A model generated the notes under the pieces. The model did not search any database. It saw only the letters and a list, made by a program, of their open reading frames with translations, and had not been told where the DNA came from. Shown one piece after another: positions 27,580 through 39,827 of a stretch of DNA of 64,000 nt (positions within the stretch are counted from its first letter, which is position 1; each line of letters starts with the position of its first letter). Source of the stretch: Sphingobium cloacae (lineage in GTDB: Bacteria; Pseudomonadota; Alphaproteobacteria; Sphingomonadales; Sphingomonadaceae); NCBI RefSeq assembly GCF_002355855.1, contig NZ_AP017655.1, positions 1,240,001 through 1,304,000 on the forward strand. The letters are read 5' to 3'. A program made the translations under genes and the position numbers.

Positions 27580-29256
27580 ATGATGCTGACCAATCCTTCC
27601 GCGAAATACCGCCCCTTCCCGCAGGTCGATCTGCCCGACCGCCAGTGGCCCAGCCGCGTCATCACCGCGCCGCCGCGCTGGCTCTCCACCGATCTGCGCG
27701 ACGGCAACCAGTCGCTGATCGACCCCATGAACGCGGAAAAGAAGAACCGTTTCTTCGACCTGCTGGTCAAGATCGGCGTCAAGGAGATCGAGGTCGGCTT
27801 TCCCGCGGCGGGCGCGACCGAATTCGACTTCATCCAGGATCTGGTCCGTTCGGGCCGCATCCCGGCCGACGTCACGCCGCAGGTGCTGACGCAGGCGCGC
27901 GAAGACCTGATCGCCACCACCTTCGAATCCCTGCGCGGCGCGGACAAGGCCATCGTGCATGTCTACAACGCCATTTCGCCCGCATGGCGGCGCATCGTCT
28001 TCGGCATGGAACAGTCGGAAATCAAGGGCATCGCTGTCCACGCGGCCAAGCTGCTGCGCGACAATGCGGCGAAGCAGCCCGACACCGACTGGCATTTCGA
28101 ATATTCGCCGGAAACCTTCTCCACCGCTGAGCTGGATTTCAGCCTGGAATGTTGCGAGGCAGTGATCGACATTCTCCAGCCGACGCCGGAAAAGCCGCTG
28201 ATCCTGAACCTGCCCGCCACGGTGGAGGCGGCGACCCCCAATGTCTATGCCGACCAGATCGAATGGTTCTGCCGTCATATCTCGCGCCGGGACAGCGTGG
28301 CGATCTCGCTCCACACCCATAATGACCGGGGCACCGGCGTGGCGGCCGCTGAACTGGGCATCATGGCGGGCGCGGATCGCGTCGAAGGCTGCATGTTCGG
28401 CAATGGCGAGCGCACCGGCAATTGCGACATCGTGACCGTCGCGCTCAACATGTATTCGCAGGGGATCAATCCCGGCCTCGACTTCTCCGACATCGATGAA
28501 GTCATCCAGACGGTCGAATATTGCAACCAGCTGCCGGTTCACCCGCGCCATCCCTATGGCGGCGAACTGGTCTTCACGGCCTTTTCCGGCAGCCATCAGG
28601 ACGCGATCAAAAAGGGGTTCGCCGCGCAGGAAGCGCGCAACGACGAAATCTGGGACGTGCCCTATCTGCCCATCGATCCCGCCGATCTGGGCCGCAATTA
28701 CGAAGCGGTCATCCGCGTCAATTCTCAGTCGGGCAAGGGCGGCGTCGCCTGGGTGCTGCAACAGGACAAGGGGCTGAAGCTGCCCAAGCGGATGCAGGCC
28801 GACTTCTCCCGCGTCGTGCAGGCGCTCGCCGACCAGAGCAGCCGTGAACTCAACGCCGCCGACATCTGGGCCGCGTTCGAGGCGCATTACCGCCTGTCGG
28901 GCGACCAGCCCTATCGCCTGATCGACTATCAGGAAGGCGGCGCGGCGGGCGACCGCATCTTTACCGGCAAGATCGCCTTTGAGGGCGGCGAACGCTCCAT
29001 CTCCGGGCGCGGCAACGGCCTGCTCTCCTCCGTGCTGGCCGCGCTGCGCGACGAGTTCGGCGTCGATCTCGACATCGCCGACTATAGCGAGCACGCCATC
29101 GGCGCGGGCACCGACGTGGCGGCGGCCGCCTATGTCGAATGCCGCACGGGGGACGGCCGCACCGTCTTCGGCATCGGCACCGACACCGACGTCGCCACCG
29201 CCTCGGTCCAGGCCGTCCTCTCCGCCGCCAACAGCGTCGCGGCGGCCCGCGCCTGA
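27580..29256 (+). CDS. leuA: 2-isopropylmalate synthase
   Basis: 558 residues from ATG 27580 (a second ATG follows; ATG 27538 would add 14 residues through the hairpin region). It is the long LeuA type 2 form: [28 protein letters not shown] at the start, active-site and metal motifs [13 protein letters not shown] and [14 protein letters not shown], and a C-terminal regulatory domain with [16 protein letters not shown]. It commits 2-oxoisovalerate to leucine synthesis. The Leu-rich leader upstream suggests leucine-dependent control. Confidence 0.96.
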   Translation: MMLTNPSAKYRPFPQVDLPDRQWPSRVITAPPRWLSTDLRDGNQSLIDPMNAEKKNRFFDLLVKIGVKEIEVGFPAAGATEFDFIQDLVRSGRIPADVTPQVLTQAREDLIATTFESLRGADKAIVHVYNAISPAWRRIVFGMEQSEIKGIAVHAAKLLRDNAAKQPDTDWHFEYSPETFSTAELDFSLECCEAVIDILQPTPEKPLILNLPATVEAATPNVYADQIEWFCRHISRRDSVAISLHTHNDRGTGVAAAELGIMAGADRVEGCMFGNGERTGNCDIVTVALNMYSQGINPGLDFSDIDEVIQTVEYCNQLPVHPRHPYGGELVFTAFSGSHQDAIKKGFAAQEARNDEIWDVPYLPIDPADLGRNYEAVIRVNSQSGKGGVAWVLQQDKGLKLPKRMQADFSRVVQALADQSSRELNAADIWAAFEAHYRLSGDQPYRLIDYQEGGAAGDRIFTGKIAFEGGERSISGRGNGLLSSVLAALRDEFGVDLDIADYSEHAIGAGTDVAAAAYVECRTGDGRTVFGIGTDTDVATASVQAVLSAANSVAAARA

Positions 29257-29271
29257 TCGTTACGAACACGA

Positions 29272-29324
29272 AACAAGATGGCGAAGGGCGGGTCCTCAAA
29301 ACCCTTTCCCCTCGCCATCTCGTT
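29272..29324 (+). terminator. Stem-loop between leuA and trmFO
   Basis: AGATGGCGA (29276-29284) pairs with TCGCCATCT (29312-29320), extended inward by AAGGG/CCCTT and outward by AAC/GTT. It starts about 20 bases after the leuA stop. No long T-run. Confidence 0.5.
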
Positions 29325-29420
29325 CATGGTTTCACCCGCCGGCGCCTTGAGGCATCACCTGGCAACACCTGATCGCCTTGCCCGTTGCGGCAAAGCGAAA
29401 AATCCCCCAGTGGAACCAAC

Positions 29421-30764
29421 ATGACTCATCAGGTGCACATCATCGGCGGCGGCCTCGCGGGATCGGAGGCGGCCTGGCAACTGGCGCAGGCGGGCGTGAA
29501 GGTGCGCCTCTCCGAAATGCGCGGCTCAGGCGACATGACCCCGGCGCATCAGACGGATGGCCTTGCGGAGCTGGTCTGCTCGAACAGTTTCCGCTCCGAC
29601 GATGCGGACAAGAATGCCGTGGGCCTGCTGCATCAGGAAATGCGGCGGCTGAACTCGCTCATCATGGCGCAGGCCGATCTGGCCAAGGTGCCCGCCGGAT
29701 CGGCGCTGGCGGTGGATCGCGACATCTTCTCCCAAGGCGTCACCCGCGCCCTGGCCGAACATCCCCATGTCGAAATCGCGCGCGAGCGGATTGACGCGCT
29801 CCCAGCGGAAGGCATGACCATCATCGCCACCGGCCCGCTCACCGCGCCCGCCCTTGCCTCCAGCATCGGCGCTGCAGCAGGCATGGATCATCTCGCCTTC
29901 TTCGACGCCATCGCGCCGGTCGTCCATTTCGACAGCATCGACATGGACAAATGCTGGATGGCCAACCGCTGGGACAAGATCGGCCCCGGCGGCGGCGAGG
30001 GCAAGGATTACATCAACTGCCCGATGAACAAGGAGCAATATCAGGCTTTCGTGCAGGGCCTGCTCGACGGCGAAAAGACCGACTTCAAGGAATGGGAGAC
30101 GAACACCCCCTATTTCGAAGGCTGCATGCCGATCGAGGTGATGGCTTCGCGCGGCCCCGAAACGCTGCGCCATGGTCCGATGAAGCCCATGGGCCTCGAC
30201 GATCCGCGCACCGGGCGATGGCCCTATGCGGTGGTACAGCTTCGTCAGGATAATGCGTCGGGCACGCTCTGGAACATGGTCGGCTTCCAGACCAAGCTCA
30301 AGCATGGCGCACAGATCGAATTGTTCCGCACCATCCCCGGCCTGGAACGAGCGGAGTTCGCGCGGCTGGGCGGGCTGCACCGCAACACCTTCATCCAGTC
30401 GCCCAGGCTGCTCGATGCGACACTGCGCCTCAAGAGCGCGCCGCACATCCGCTTCGCCGGACAGGTGACGGGCTGCGAAGGCTATGTCGAAAGCAGCGCC
30501 ATCGGCTTGCTCGCCGGGCGTTTCGCCCTGGCGGAGCTGACGGGCCGCGCGCTCGCGTCCTTGCCTGCCGACACGGCGCTGGGCGCGCTGCTCGGCCATG
30601 TGACGGGCAATGTGGAGACGGCGGACTATCAGCCGATGAACGTCAATTTCGGCCTGTTCCCGCCGCTGGACGACGTGAAGAAAAAGCAGCGCAAGGAAGC
30701 CATGACCGCCCGCGCCCGCGCATCGCTGGGGCAATGGCTGGGCGAGGAACTCCAGCCCGCCTGA
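29421..30764 (+). CDS. trmFO: Folate-dependent tRNA (uracil-5-)-methyltransferase
   Basis: 447 residues from ATG 29421. FAD motif [17 protein letters not shown] at the N-terminus, then [30 protein letters not shown] and [12 protein letters not shown], all characteristic of TrmFO/GidA-like proteins. It makes ribothymidine 54 in tRNA using methylenetetrahydrofolate. Upstream in-frame codons exist but lack family similarity. It converges on the EF-hand gene. Confidence 0.95.
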   Translation: MTHQVHIIGGGLAGSEAAWQLAQAGVKVRLSEMRGSGDMTPAHQTDGLAELVCSNSFRSDDADKNAVGLLHQEMRRLNSLIMAQADLAKVPAGSALAVDRDIFSQGVTRALAEHPHVEIARERIDALPAEGMTIIATGPLTAPALASSIGAAAGMDHLAFFDAIAPVVHFDSIDMDKCWMANRWDKIGPGGGEGKDYINCPMNKEQYQAFVQGLLDGEKTDFKEWETNTPYFEGCMPIEVMASRGPETLRHGPMKPMGLDDPRTGRWPYAVVQLRQDNASGTLWNMVGFQTKLKHGAQIELFRTIPGLERAEFARLGGLHRNTFIQSPRLLDATLRLKSAPHIRFAGQVTGCEGYVESSAIGLLAGRFALAELTGRALASLPADTALGALLGHVTGNVETADYQPMNVNFGLFPPLDDVKKKQRKEAMTARARASLGQWLGEELQPA

Positions 30765-30768
30765 ACCA

Positions 30769-31233
30769 TCAGCATTTGCAATGCGGCTTGGGCGGCTTCT
30801 TCGGCGCGGTCGCGGCGAACTCGGCGGGGGTCAGCTTGCCGTCGCCATCGGCGTCCGCCTTGCCGAAGCGGTCCGATGTCGCCACCGCCCATTCCTCGAA
30901 GGACAGGAGGTTGTCGCCATCCTTGTCGAGCGCCTTGAACGCCTTCACGCGGCTGCCCATCATCTCGATCCGGGTGATGACCCCGTCGCGGTTGCGATCA
31001 TAGCGGGCGAAGCGCTTCTGTTCACGGGTCTGGGGGCTGGCTTCGCCAGGCATGGGCGGCGCTTCGCCCACCGCATCGGGATCGCCCTCCGGCAATTCCT
31101 CGACCGCAGGGGGCGGAGGCGGCCCGACCAGCGCCTGCGGTACGGGTGCATTCCCTGCCTGCCCCTGCCACCAGAACAGCCCGCCAGCCACCAGCAGCAG
31201 CGCCGCCATCCCGCCCGCCAATAATCGCCCCAT
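30769..31233 (-). CDS. Membrane-anchored EF-hand protein
   Basis: 154 residues: N-terminal span LLAGGMAALLLVAGGLFWW, a proline-rich linker, and three EF-hand-like loops, DRNRDGVITRIE, DKDGDNLLSFEE and DADGDGKLTPAE. It ends KPHCKC. Probably a periplasm-facing calcium-binding protein. It follows the synthase-like gene by 12 bases in the same direction, so the two likely share a transcript. Confidence 0.8.
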   Translation of the reverse strand: MGRLLAGGMAALLLVAGGLFWWQGQAGNAPVPQALVGPPPPPAVEELPEGDPDAVGEAPPMPGEASPQTREQKRFARYDRNRDGVITRIEMMGSRVKAFKALDKDGDNLLSFEEWAVATSDRFGKADADGDGKLTPAEFAATAPKKPPKPHCKC

Positions 31234-31245
31234 ATTTCCGTCCCC

Positions 31246-31890
31246 TCAACGCCCGCGCAGGGCAATCGCCATCAGCCGCAAATAAAGGCCCGGCGTCAAT
31301 ATGGCAGGCGCGCGCCGTCCCTTCTCCACATCGCCCCGCGCCAGTCCGAAAGCGATCCGCAACGGCTTCCACGCCGCAGGCCAAGGCAGCCGTCCCTCCG
31401 GCAGATGCCGCCGCGCCAGCAGGATCGCCTCATCCGCCAGCGCCACGTCGCCACTATGCCCCGACAGATCCCATAGCGCCCAGACCGCGCCGGCCCGCGT
31501 CAGCCAATCCGGCCCTTCCTCCTGTCCGGCCAATGCGCGGAACAATCCACCGCCCCGGCCCGCGGCAAAAGCGGGCAGGTCCATATCTCCCAGCAACGCC
31601 TCCCATCCGCCCAGCCATTGCGAAAGCCCCGGAGGCGGCGCGATGCCCTTCGCCCGCATCGCATCGATCAGCGGTTCGCCCCTTCCCTTGGCGGCCGCCT
31701 CATCCTCCAGCGCTTCCCGCCACCAGGCCAGCCTGATCTGGCCGATCATCGGCTCGCTGGTGGTCGCAACCAGTTCCGCCATGCGCTCGTCCAGTGCCCA
31801 GAGCAGCCGGTGCCGCTCCCCATCACGCCCGGCATAGACGCTCAGCAGGCGAGCCAGGGCGGATATTCCGGGATCGAAGGACAGAGGCAT
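31246..31890 (-). CDS. Squalene/phytoene synthase-like family protein
   Basis: 214 residues. The segment RHRLLWALDERMAELVATT...IGQIRLAWWREALEDEA matches the N-terminal pattern of the squalene/phytoene synthase superfamily. The Asp-rich prenyl-diphosphate motifs (DxxxD) are not seen, and the protein is shorter than the enzymes, so it may be a non-catalytic member like the NDUFAF6-type assembly proteins. Co-directional with the EF-hand gene. Confidence 0.65.
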   Translation of the reverse strand: MPLSFDPGISALARLLSVYAGRDGERHRLLWALDERMAELVATTSEPMIGQIRLAWWREALEDEAAAKGRGEPLIDAMRAKGIAPPPGLSQWLGGWEALLGDMDLPAFAAGRGGGLFRALAGQEEGPDWLTRAGAVWALWDLSGHSGDVALADEAILLARRHLPEGRLPWPAAWKPLRIAFGLARGDVEKGRRAPAILTPGLYLRLMAIALRGR

Positions 31891-32174
31891 GGAGAAGCCG
31901 CTTCAGGATCGGACGTTGGGAAGAAACGCTCTGGGCGCGCGACATGCATAAGGCAAGTGCCGCTTATCCAATCATAACCATTCGAAGAGCCATATTTCCC
32001 ATATTATACGCATCCTTGCCGTCCCATGTTTCCGCCGTTCTCGGCCCGTTTGGCCGATTCTCCTTTATCCGTTCCTTAACTATCCATGCCGTATTTGCAC
32101 ATTTTCCCATCATCGCCTTGGGGGGCGGTGAGCGATGATCCGGCGCGTGCCGGACAAGCAGGTGATGTACGGTG

Positions 32175-34172
32175 ATGAGCAAAAAAGCATTCCATTCCGC
32201 GAGCTTTCTTGGCCGGTTGCGGCGCGATGCGTCGGGCAATACGCTGGCGATCGTCGCGGCGGCGATCATTCCCCTGTCGGCCATGATCGGGGGCAGCATC
32301 GACATCAGCCGCCTCTACCTCACCAAGACGCGCCTGCAACAGGCTTGCGATGCAGGCGCGCTGGCGGGGCGCAAGGATATGTCGGGCATCACATGGACCG
32401 ACGCGAACAAGACCGTCGCGGAGCAATTCTTCCGGCTCAATTTCCCTGAGGGCCGTTATGGGACGGGCACGTCCAGCATCGATTTCACGGCGTCCAGCGC
32501 GGGGGCCGTGACGGGCGCCGCAGTCGCCGACGTGCCCATGACGCTGATGTCGCTGTTCAACATGCCGACCCGCACGATCCACGCGGAATGCACGGCGGAC
32601 CTGCAATTGCCGAACACCGACGTGATGTTCGTGCTCGACACCACGCTGTCGATGAACGACGCCAATCCAGGCGACAGCCAAAGCCGGATCGTGGCATTGC
32701 GCGAGGCCGTCAGCAGCTTCTACACCCAACTGCAACAGGTCAAGCCTGCGGGCAGCCATATCCGCTATGGGTTCGTCCCCTATTCCGGAACGGTCAATGT
32801 CGGCATGTTGCTGAAACGGGATTGGATTGTGGATAGCTGGACTTATGATTCCCGCGAGGCCAACGGCACCACACAAAGTGGAGGGGATGGAGTTGAGCCC
32901 GACACAACCACCAGTTCATCGACAAAAAAAATCAAAGGAAACACTACGTCGTCGACCGCTCCAGGCTTAGCTGAAAAATGTACGGGACCGACCCAATCAA
33001 ATGACTATAGTGAAGGCAAATGGTCGGATTGGTCCGCTTGGACTCCATCCGACAATGCATTACCACGATCTCACTCTCGACAAAGAACCCGTGTCGGCAC
33101 GACTTATTCCTATAAGCTTAACAATGGCGTATGCACGATAACATCTACGACATATAGTTCAGATTATGTCGAAGAACAGACAGAAACAATCAAAAAAAAT
33201 CCAAATGCCGGAAAACCAAAAGGCACGACGACTAACTATAATTGGTCCTACAAGGCTATCTCCTATCCCCTGACATCCTTAAAAGGCACAGGGGATGGCA
33301 ATGAACTGGTCAGTGGAGGCAGTTTCGAAGCCCAAGTGGAAGATAAGCACCAAATGCGCCCGATTACATGGACTGAAAGCAATGCCTGCATCGAGGAACG
33401 CAAGACTCGTCGAACCAGTGAGGGCGAGGATACTCCACGCAATGATATGGATGTTGACCTCGTTCCAGACAAAGACCACTCCGACACTCAATGGCGGCCT
33501 TTTCTGCCTGGATTGGTTTATGGTCGAAATAATACGAGTTTCACCGCGACAGGTTCATGGAAATATACGACTGATGCCCCAACTAATACGGCCACTAATT
33601 ATCTGACCCCTTTCAAATCTCCCGATGAATATGGAGCTTGCCCTTCCCCAGCGCGAAAACTGGCGGAAATCGATGATGCGTCAACGCTCACGACCTATCT
33701 GAGCACACTTAAACCCAAGGGTTTCACCTATCATGACATCGGCTTCCTCTGGGGCTTGCGCCTGATGTCGCGCGATGGCATCTTTAGGGAAGAAAACCGG
33801 GCGGCCGAAGCTACCGGCAGAGTTGCACGCCATCTGATCTTCATGACAGACGGCGATACCGACACTCGCATCGGCGCCTATGACGCATGGGGCCTATCAG
33901 CGATAGACCGCCGCCGCACACCCATCGGATCGATCCCCACGAACATTGCGCAGAACGCCATCACCGAAGATCGGCTCCGAACGCTGTGCACGCTGGCGAA
34001 GAACGACAAGAACATCACCGTATGGGTCATCGCATTTGGCACCGATCTCACCACCCTGCTCAGCGATTGCGCCTCGCCCGGCCGCGCCTATCAGGCGGAC
34101 AATGCCAGCCAGTTGACCGCAACCTTCTCGCAGATCGCGTCGCAGATCGCGCAGTTGCGGGTCACGAGATGA
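32175..34172 (+). CDS. TadG-like pilus assembly protein with VWA domain
   Basis: 665 residues. N-terminal TadE/G-type anchor: RLRRDASGNTLAIVAAAIIPLSAMIGG, followed by ISRLYLTKTRLQQACDAGALAG. A VWA domain begins TDVMFVLDTTLSMND (MIDAS variant, about residue 155) and resumes near residue 520 (HDIGFLWGLRLMSRDGIF, IFMTDGDTDTRI, VWVIAFGTDL). Between them, about residues 225-490 (32850-33640), the DNA becomes clearly AT-rich and the protein rich in Thr, Ser, Lys and Asn. That block may be an acquired or fast-changing surface insertion. It is first of three overlapping Tad-type genes. Confidence 0.85.
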   Translation: MSKKAFHSASFLGRLRRDASGNTLAIVAAAIIPLSAMIGGSIDISRLYLTKTRLQQACDAGALAGRKDMSGITWTDANKTVAEQFFRLNFPEGRYGTGTSSIDFTASSAGAVTGAAVADVPMTLMSLFNMPTRTIHAECTADLQLPNTDVMFVLDTTLSMNDANPGDSQSRIVALREAVSSFYTQLQQVKPAGSHIRYGFVPYSGTVNVGMLLKRDWIVDSWTYDSREANGTTQSGGDGVEPDTTTSSSTKKIKGNTTSSTAPGLAEKCTGPTQSNDYSEGKWSDWSAWTPSDNALPRSHSRQRTRVGTTYSYKLNNGVCTITSTTYSSDYVEEQTETIKKNPNAGKPKGTTTNYNWSYKAISYPLTSLKGTGDGNELVSGGSFEAQVEDKHQMRPITWTESNACIEERKTRRTSEGEDTPRNDMDVDLVPDKDHSDTQWRPFLPGLVYGRNNTSFTATGSWKYTTDAPTNTATNYLTPFKSPDEYGACPSPARKLAEIDDASTLTTYLSTLKPKGFTYHDIGFLWGLRLMSRDGIFREENRAAEATGRVARHLIFMTDGDTDTRIGAYDAWGLSAIDRRRTPIGSIPTNIAQNAITEDRLRTLCTLAKNDKNITVWVIAFGTDLTTLLSDCASPGRAYQADNASQLTATFSQIASQIAQLRVTR

Positions 34173-34774
34173 TGGTGCATCGTCCGCTTCCTTCTTCCCG
34201 CCTGCGGACGGACGAACGGGGCGTCACGGCGCTGGAATTCGCCCTCGTCTCGCCCGTGCTGCTGATGATGCTGATGTTCCTGTTCGACACCGGCTATTAT
34301 CTCTATGCCAAGGCGATCCTGGCGGGCGAAGTGAACGCGGCGGGCCGCGCTTCCACGCTGGAAACGGCGACGGACGAACTGCGCGACACGCTCGACGCGC
34401 AGGTCAGCACCGCGGTCGAGCGGCTGGTGCCCAACGGCCATATGGAATTCCAGCGCATGGCCTATAAATCCTACGGCCGGGCCCAGGCGAAAGCGGAGGA
34501 CTTTGTCGACGCGAACAATAATGGCGTATGCGACAATGGCGAAAGCTTCGACGATGCCAACCGCAACGGCACGCGCGATCTAGACTCCGGCGTCAGCGGC
34601 GGCGGCGGGGCGAAGGATGTGACGGTCTATACGGCCACGCTCCGTTATGACCGCCTCTTCCCCCTCAATGGATTCCTGGGCGTGGGCAGAGAGGTCACCA
34701 TGTCCTCCTCCACCCTGCTGCGCAACCAGCCTTTCGACAAGCAGGCTGAGCCGCTGATCGGTACATGCCCATGA
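34169..34774 (+). CDS. TadE-like pseudopilin-type protein with Ca-binding-like loop
   Basis: 201 residues from ATG 34169, overlapping the TadG stop (ATGA). TadE signature: DERGVTALEFALVSPVLLMMLMFLFDTGYY, with the conserved Glu after TAL. A dockerin-like stretch lies near residues 115-145: DANNNGVCDNGESFDDANRNG. Such D/N-rich loops bind calcium. Membrane-anchored, acting with TadG in a tight-adherence-type surface assembly; the ATPase and secretin genes are not in the window. Confidence 0.85.
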   Translation: MMVHRPLPSSRLRTDERGVTALEFALVSPVLLMMLMFLFDTGYYLYAKAILAGEVNAAGRASTLETATDELRDTLDAQVSTAVERLVPNGHMEFQRMAYKSYGRAQAKAEDFVDANNNGVCDNGESFDDANRNGTRDLDSGVSGGGGAKDVTVYTATLRYDRLFPLNGFLGVGREVTMSSSTLLRNQPFDKQAEPLIGTCP

Positions 34775-35529
34775 GGACCGCCCCGATGCCAGTCCCATTT
34801 CGCGCCATCCATTCCGGCCCGGCCGGTTGGCTTCATCGCCAGGGAAACCGCCTGCGCGACAGGCTTCGCCGTCTCGGCCGCGACCGAAGCGGGCTGGCCC
34901 TGGTGGAGTTCGCCCTGTCGCTGCCGATCCTGCTGATCCTCACGTCATCCGGGCTGGAACTCGCCAATTACGTCATCACCACCAAGCGGATCGGCGAGAT
35001 TGCCGTGCTGATCGCCGATAACGCCTCGCGCATGGGTGCGCAGAGCGCCATCAACAACCGCCCGATCAGCGAAGCGGAAATCAATGACGTGTTCATCGGC
35101 GCGGACATGCAGGGAAGCGGACTGAACCTCGCCACGCAGAGCCGGATCATCCTGTCCAGCCTCCAGCAGAATGAGGAAGGCGGCCAATGGATCAAATGGC
35201 AACGCTGTTTCGGCACTTTGCCGCATCCGTCATCCTATGGCGATGAGGACGAGGGCAGAACCGGCACCAGTTTTCTCGGCATGGGTCCCCCGAACAGCCG
35301 CGTGACGGCAGCGCCGAACAGCGCCGTGATGGTCGTGGAAATCAGCTATCGTTATCAGCGGATCATTCCGCTGATCGCTTTGCCGCTGAACGACATTTCC
35401 GAAGTGGCGGCTTTCAACGTGCGCGACAGCCGCGACCTGACGGAAATCTACAACACCGAAAATGTGACGCCGTCCACCTGCGGCACCCCCGCGGCAGAGC
35501 AGGAGGAGGCGGAAGAGGGGGAGGGATGA
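34771..35529 (+). CDS. TadE-like protein
   Basis: About 252 residues; ATG 34771 overlaps the previous stop (ATGA), and ATG 34765 is the alternative. After a basic N-terminus, RDRSGLALVEFALSLPILLILTSSGLELANYV is the TadE segment. The C-terminus is acidic. Third gene of the Tad-type operon, which ends here; pdhB follows on the opposite strand. Confidence 0.85.
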   Translation: MRTAPMPVPFRAIHSGPAGWLHRQGNRLRDRLRRLGRDRSGLALVEFALSLPILLILTSSGLELANYVITTKRIGEIAVLIADNASRMGAQSAINNRPISEAEINDVFIGADMQGSGLNLATQSRIILSSLQQNEEGGQWIKWQRCFGTLPHPSSYGDEDEGRTGTSFLGMGPPNSRVTAAPNSAVMVVEISYRYQRIIPLIALPLNDISEVAAFNVRDSRDLTEIYNTENVTPSTCGTPAAEQEEAEEGEG

Positions 35530-35557
35530 CCCATCATGTCACCCCTCCCCCCGCCCG

Positions 35558-36946
35558 TCAGTTCCGGTAGCTCACTTTCTTCACCGCTTCGACCACGCGT
35601 TCCGCGTCGATCAGGGCAGCTTTTTCAAGGTTGGCGGCATAGGGTAGCGGAACATCCTCATTGGTGACGCGCAACACCGGCGCGTCGAGGTCGTCAAAGC
35701 CCTGTTCCATCACCACCGCCGCGATTTCCGATGCGATGGAGCAGACCGGCCAGCCTTCCTCGACCACCACCAGACGATTGGTCTTCTTCAGGCTTTCCAG
35801 AACCGTCGCGGTATCGAGCGGGCGCAGCGTCCGCAGGTCGATGACCTCCGCGTCGATGCCCTCTTGCGCCAGCGTCTCCGCCGCTTCCAGCGCGACCCCG
35901 ACGCCGATGGAATAGCTCACCAGCGTCACGTCCTTGCCCGGCCGCACGATCCGCGCCTTGCCGATAGGCAGGACATAATCGTCCACCTTGGGCACGTCGA
36001 AGCTGCGGCCATAGACCAGTTCATTTTCCAGGAACACGACCGGATCGTCCGATCGGATCGCCGCTTTCAGCAGCCCCTTGGCATCCGCCGCGTCATAGGG
36101 CGCGATCACGATCAGCCCTGGCACCGCCGCATACCAGGGGCCATAATTCTGGCTGTGTTGCGCCGCCACCCGGCTCGCTGCGCCATTGGGACCGCGGAAG
36201 ACGATGGGGCAGCGCATCTGGCCGCCGGACATGTAGTTGGTCTTCGCGGCCGAGTTGATGATGTGGTCGATGGCCTGCATGGCGAAGTTGAACGTCATAA
36301 ACTCGACAATGGGCTTCAGTCCCCCCATCGCCGCGCCCGCGCCAACGCCCGCAAAACCATATTCGGTGATCGGCGTGTCGATGACCCGCTTGTCGCCAAA
36401 TTCCTCCAGCAGGCCCTGCGTGACCTTGTAGGCGCCTTGATATTCGGCAACTTCCTCGCCCATCACGAAAACGCGCTCGTCGGCGCGCATTTCTTCCGCC
36501 ATTGCGTCCCGCAGCGCCTCGCGCACGGTCGTCTTCACATATACCGTGCCTTCGGGCAGGTCGGGATCGGCGACGGTCGCCTTCGCTTCCGACGCCAGCT
36601 TGGCGGTGCCGCTTTCCGCCTTCTTCGGCGCTTCGGGAGTCGCTTCGGGCTTGGCGGGCGGCGCACCTTCCTCCGCCTTGGGAGCAGGCTCCGCGCTCTC
36701 GCCACCCTCGCCCGCCATCTCCGCGATCACGGTGCCGACCTTCACGCCCTCGGTCCCTTCAGCCACGACGATCTTGCCGATCTTGCCTTCGTCGACCGCT
36801 TCGAATTCCATCGTCGCCTTGTCCGTCTCGATCTCGGCCAATATGTCGCCGGATCGCACCTCGTCGCCTTCCTTCACCAGCCATTTGGCCAGCGTGCCTT
36901 CCTCCATGGTCGGCGACAGCGCCGGCATCTTGATTTCGATACCCAT
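35558..36946 (-). CDS. pdhB: Pyruvate dehydrogenase E1 beta subunit with N-terminal lipoyl domain
   Basis: 462 residues. Residues 1-80 are a lipoyl domain ([19 protein letters not shown]...[10 protein letters not shown], with the lipoylated Lys), then an Ala/Pro/Glu linker, then the E1 beta transketolase-like domain ([36 protein letters not shown] region, [24 protein letters not shown]). This fused form is usual in alphaproteobacteria. Start ATG 36946 shares one base with the pdhA stop. The open frame extends further upstream but only as the shadow of pdhA. Confidence 0.96.
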   Translation of the reverse strand: MGIEIKMPALSPTMEEGTLAKWLVKEGDEVRSGDILAEIETDKATMEFEAVDEGKIGKIVVAEGTEGVKVGTVIAEMAGEGGESAEPAPKAEEGAPPAKPEATPEAPKKAESGTAKLASEAKATVADPDLPEGTVYVKTTVREALRDAMAEEMRADERVFVMGEEVAEYQGAYKVTQGLLEEFGDKRVIDTPITEYGFAGVGAGAAMGGLKPIVEFMTFNFAMQAIDHIINSAAKTNYMSGGQMRCPIVFRGPNGAASRVAAQHSQNYGPWYAAVPGLIVIAPYDAADAKGLLKAAIRSDDPVVFLENELVYGRSFDVPKVDDYVLPIGKARIVRPGKDVTLVSYSIGVGVALEAAETLAQEGIDAEVIDLRTLRPLDTATVLESLKKTNRLVVVEEGWPVCSIASEIAAVVMEQGFDDLDAPVLRVTNEDVPLPYAANLEKAALIDAERVVEAVKKVSYRN

Positions 36947-38022
36947 CAATATTGCTCCACCAGCACGTCGGTATAGAGTTCGGACAATTCCGGTTCGGGC
37001 GAGCTTTCCGCGAAGTCCGCCGCATCGCTGACGATCTTGCGGATGTCCTGATCGATCTTCTTGAGCTCCTCCTCGCTGATGCCGGCGGCTTCCAGATGCT
37101 TCTTCGCGCCCTCGATGGGATCGGACTTCTCGCGCATCTCCTGTACTTCCTCCCGCGAGCGATATTTGGCCGGGTCGGACATGGAGTGGCCACGATAGCG
37201 ATAGGTCTTCATTTCCAGCAGGATCGGACCGTTGCCGTCCTTCACCCATTTGAGCGCCTCTTCGGTCGCGCCGCGCACGGCCAGCACGTCCATGCCGTTC
37301 ACCTGAAGCCCCGGAATACGGAAGCTCTCGCCCCGCCGGTAAAGCTGGTCCTCGGCGGACGAGCGGTTGACGCTGGTGCCCATCGCATATTGATTGTTCT
37401 CGATCACGAAGATGATCGGCAGCTTCCACAGCTCGGCCATGTTGAAGCTTTCATAGACCTGCCCCTGATTGGCCGCGCCGTCGCCGAAATAGGCGACGCA
37501 CACGCCGCCGTCGCCCTTATATTTATGCGCGAAGCCCAAGCCCGCGCCCAACGACACCTGCGCGCCGACGATGCCATGGCCGCCGTAGAATTTATGATCG
37601 ACGCTGAACATGTGCATCGACCCGCCCTTGCCCCTGGAGATGCCCGCTTCGCGGCCGGTCAGTTCCGCCATGATCAGCTTGGGATCGATACCATAGGCAA
37701 GCATGTGACCATGGTCGCGATAGCCGGTGATGACGCTGTCCTTGCCTGGCTCCAGCGCCGACTGGATGCCGACGGCGACCGCTTCCTGCCCGATATAGAG
37801 GTGGCAGAAACCGCCGATGAACCCCAGCCCGTAAAGCTGGCCGGCCTTTTCCTCGAACCGGCGAATGAGGACCATCTGCCGATAGAATTCCAGCAATTCC
37901 TCCTGGCTCGCCTTGTAATCGGCGGGCGCTTCGGGTCGGAGCCGGTTATGATCAGCCCCAGCCGGGGCTACCGCTTTCTTCGTTCTGGCGCGGGCAGGAC
38001 GCGGCGTTGTTGGTTTCGCCAA
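36946..38022 (-). CDS. pdhA: Pyruvate dehydrogenase E1 alpha subunit
   Basis: 358 residues after a basic Ala/Pro-rich N-terminus. TPP-binding motif [20 protein letters not shown] with the GDG...NN signature ending [11 protein letters not shown], and the phosphorylation-loop equivalent [15 protein letters not shown]. Decarboxylates pyruvate and passes the acetyl group to the lipoyl domains of the complex. Translationally coupled to pdhB. Confidence 0.97.
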   Translation of the reverse strand: MAKPTTPRPARARTKKAVAPAGADHNRLRPEAPADYKASQEELLEFYRQMVLIRRFEEKAGQLYGLGFIGGFCHLYIGQEAVAVGIQSALEPGKDSVITGYRDHGHMLAYGIDPKLIMAELTGREAGISRGKGGSMHMFSVDHKFYGGHGIVGAQVSLGAGLGFAHKYKGDGGVCVAYFGDGAANQGQVYESFNMAELWKLPIIFVIENNQYAMGTSVNRSSAEDQLYRRGESFRIPGLQVNGMDVLAVRGATEEALKWVKDGNGPILLEMKTYRYRGHSMSDPAKYRSREEVQEMREKSDPIEGAKKHLEAAGISEEELKKIDQDIRKIVSDAADFAESSPEPELSELYTDVLVEQY

Positions 38023-38121
38023 GGCTTATATCCTTTTGCGTGGGGGTATATGGAAGGAAGGCCCGATATAGCGGCAGGAAGCACCGGATTGCAACGGCGC
38101 AAGCTACAGGGAGAACGCAAA

Positions 38122-38433
38122 TTAGTTCAGGGGAACGACCACTTCATCGTGGTGGATGACGCCCAACTGGCGGCGGATCAGTTCGTCACTCAGGTCCGGG
38201 TCGACGCGACGCGGATCGAGCAGGTCGACACGGTTGCGAAGCTCCTGCCGATGCGCCTCCACCTGCTTCAACTGGACACGCGCCTCACGCAACTGGCGGG
38301 TATAGTCACCCCACGCCAGAACGCCGTTGGACCCCAGCACGACATAGCCCGCGAACAGGATGAGCAGCAGCACCGCGATCGCCGGACCAAAGGCTGAAAA
38401 GAGGAGGAGACGAAGTTTCGCGATGTGCGCCAT
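38122..38433 (-). CDS. ftsB: Septum formation initiator (FtsB/DivIC family)
   Basis: 103 residues: one membrane span (AIAVLLLILFAGYVVLGSNGVLAW), then a leucine-zipper-like coiled coil RQLREARVQLKQVEAHRQELRNRVDLL. The C-terminal DELIRRQLGVIHHDEVVV fits the alphaproteobacterial family. It bridges FtsL and FtsQ in the divisome. It lies between eno and pdhA, an order common in this group. Confidence 0.88.
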   Translation of the reverse strand: MAHIAKLRLLLFSAFGPAIAVLLLILFAGYVVLGSNGVLAWGDYTRQLREARVQLKQVEAHRQELRNRVDLLDPRRVDPDLSDELIRRQLGVIHHDEVVVPLN

Positions 38434-38510
38434 GATCCTGATGAATCACAGGAATCAGCGGGCCGCAAGCAAAAAAGAACGCGACTTGCGGCCAACCGAA
38501 TAAAAGCGCC

Positions 38511-39827
<1,317 letters not shown>

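Noticed and set aside
36947..37429. Upstream extension of the pdhB frame
   Set aside because: The lipoyl domain starts at ATG 36946, and the extension overlaps pdhA out of frame.
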